Below, one piece after another: positions 57,501-60,500 of a stretch of 64,000 nt of DNA. The stretch spans positions 2,170,001 through 2,234,000 of the forward strand of contig JASFXZ010000016.1 in assembly GCA_032209605.1 (NCBI GenBank). The letters run 5' to 3'. How positions within the stretch are numbered: the stretch's first letter is position 1; the number at the start of each line of letters is the position of its first letter. The notes beneath the pieces are model-generated. The model was not told the origin of the DNA and did no database searches. It saw only the letters and a program-made list of their open reading frames with translations. Origin of the DNA: Mactromeris polynyma. Taxonomy: Eukaryota > Mollusca > Bivalvia > Venerida > Mactridae. Made by a program: the position numbers and the translations under genes.

Positions 57501-60500
57501 TAAGAATGTGCTTTAACTGAAATAAAACATAAACTAGTAATGTAAACTACTAGATGTCTTGCTCACGTCTTTTTAATCTCTGGTAATAAAATATCAATAA
57601 AATGTATATATTTTAAATAGGTACGTGTGTATCAAACCAAATAATGTATTGACACTTGTGTGTATGTGTATTTATAAATTGCCGACAGCAAGTGCCATGT
57701 ACATTGTCAGTAATAATTGTGTGTGTATCTTTGCATATTGTCTAGTTGAAATGTTTATGTCCAGTGTATATGTATATTTATATATTGTCTATACTGAATG
57801 TTTATATTGTACATTGTTTGTGTATGTGTATTTACATGCAAACTGTTTGTGTACAATAGCTCCTACTATATACATGTCTTCATCATGCACTCTATAGTCG
57901 CATGGATCCTAGACCTTCTCGATTTTGATACAATAAAACATGTCAAAACTTGTATATTCACCTGTTTCTCTAAATGCTTTCCAAAGATCATACCTCACAT
58001 GGTTATACTGGTGGGCAGCATACTGTTACATTGTGAATAGCACCATGTCCATTGGTATATATTTATGTATGATCTCATATGTTGTTGTTTTTTCAGGTAT
58101 ATTTTTAATTGTCTGTATATCTTTACCTGCCTATTATAACTGTTTGTGTTACATAATGTTGTAAACATGTTTATATCATATAGGCTCACAAGGAAGACTG
58201 CGCTTGCACAACTTGTCTCTTTAAATAAAGTCGTTATTATTATTATTATTACCTGTACAATCTCACCATACCGGACACGTTTACCATGTTGTCTCTTCTG
58301 TTCCAGTTCATTGTCGTTATTCTCTGCCTCTGCTGCAGCCTGAAGTCATACACATAAACATAAACAAGCGTCAGTTATTCTCTTTAAAATAGATTCTAAT
58401 ACAAAACACAATGCAAGCACTCAATAGATTTTGAGTTCGTTCAGTCTGTAATATTAAATAAAATGCCAGTTTTACTATCAGAATATTTGTTCAGTAAGGT
58501 TGAGTTTACAAAACGATTTTAAAACACAGTTTTCTCGGAGACTGAATCAGCTAGTCCTTAATAATGCTTTAAAACGGTATACGACAACACGTAGACATTA
58601 ACGTACTCCAAATACGTTAATCAATGAATTTTAACGACTTCGGGATTTCTGGAAATGCGAATTATACTAGTTACGTATGTTCCACACAAACAGTGTGGAT
58701 ATTTTGATAGGCATTGACGAGTGCAAAGAATGATACCAATAATCTGCAAAGTATTCAGTACAAATATATGGCGCTGTGGAAATAAGGCGATGATAAGGTT
58801 GGTGTAAAGTAATAAGAGCCAAAATACCTTCGACTGTTTGAGTATAGCCTTGATGTTGGCTTCTACTGGGTGGCTACCTTCTCCTACTGTGGTCAGCCAT
58901 TTTCTATATTTCTTGTTGAGTTTGTACCTGTTTTGTATGCAGACTTGAAACACCACAACTGAAATAGTACAATAATTGGTAACAGTTTAAAACCGGTCCA
59001 TAAATAGTTGGCAAACAATAATTTATAACGTAAAAACACGGTGGAAGGAAAGGCATTTCTTCATAATATACGGAACTTGTGTCTCGGAGACAGCATGTAA
59101 AGTGTACGCCTTGAAACCCAACACGTCATGTAACATTTACACCTTGAAACCCAACATGTCATGTAACATTTACGTCTTGAAACCCACCATGTCATGTAAA
59201 GTTTACGCCTTGAAACCCAACACGTCATGTAACATTTACGTCATGAAACCCACCATGTCATGTAACATTTACGCCTTGAAACCCACCATGTCATGTAACA
59301 TTTACGCCTTGAAACCCACCATGTCATGTAACATTTACGTCTTGAAACCCACTATGTCATGTAACATTTACGCCTTGAAACCCACCATGTCATGTAACAT
59401 TTACGCCTAGAAACCCAACACGTCATGTAACATTTACGCCTAGAAACCCAACACGTCATGTAACAATTACGCATTGAAACCCAACACGTCATGTAACATT
59501 TACACCTTGAAACCCAACACGTCATGTAACATTTACACCTTGAAACCCAACACGTCATGTAACATTTACGCCTTAAAACCCAACACGTCATGTAACATTT
59601 ACGTCTTGAAACCCAACACATCATGTAACATTTACGTCTTGAAACCCAACACGTCATGTAACAATTACGCCTTGAAACCCAACACGTCATGTAACAATTA
59701 CGCCTTGAAACCCAACACGTCATGTTACATTTACGCCTTAAAACCCAACACGTCATGTAACATTTACGCCTTGAAACCCAACACGTCATGATACATTTAC
59801 GCCTAGAAACCCAACACGTCATGCAACATTTACGCCTTGAAACCCAACACGTCATGTAACAATTACGCCTTGAAACCCAACACGTCATGTAACAAATACG
59901 CCTTGAAACCCAACACGTCATGTAACATTTACGCCTTGAAACCCAACACGTCATGTAACATTTACGCCTTGAAACCCAAATGACTCAGTATAATACATTC
60001 TTAAGAGGCAAACACTGTTTAATTTACCCATATGTATGTGTTATGTATGTGTTATGTATGTGTTATGTATGTGTTATGTATGTGTTATGTATGTGTTATG
60101 TATGTGTTATGTATGTGTTATGTATGTGTTATGTATGTGTTATGTATGTGTTATGTATGTGTTATGTATGTGTTATGTATGTGTTATGTATGTGTTATGT
60201 ATGTGTTATGTATGTGTTATGTATGTGTTATGTATGTGTTATGTATGTGTTATGTATGTGTTATGTATGTGTTATGTATGTGTTATGTATGTGTTATGTA
60301 TGTGTTATGTATGTGTTATGTATGTGTTATGTATGTGTTATGTATGTGTTATGTATGTGTTATGTATGTGTTATGTATGTGTTATGTATGTGTTATGTAT
60401 GTGTTATGTATGTGTTATGTATGTGTTATGTATGTGTTATGTATGTGTTATGCCAATATACCTACCACAACTGGTCTACTCTTGTTTGATTTAATCATGT

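Noticed and set aside
59352..59954. 200-residue open frame on the minus strand and similar ones on the plus strand
   Set aside because: They are translations of the 33-bp minisatellite; any 33-bp repeat without a stop gives this. No family signal.
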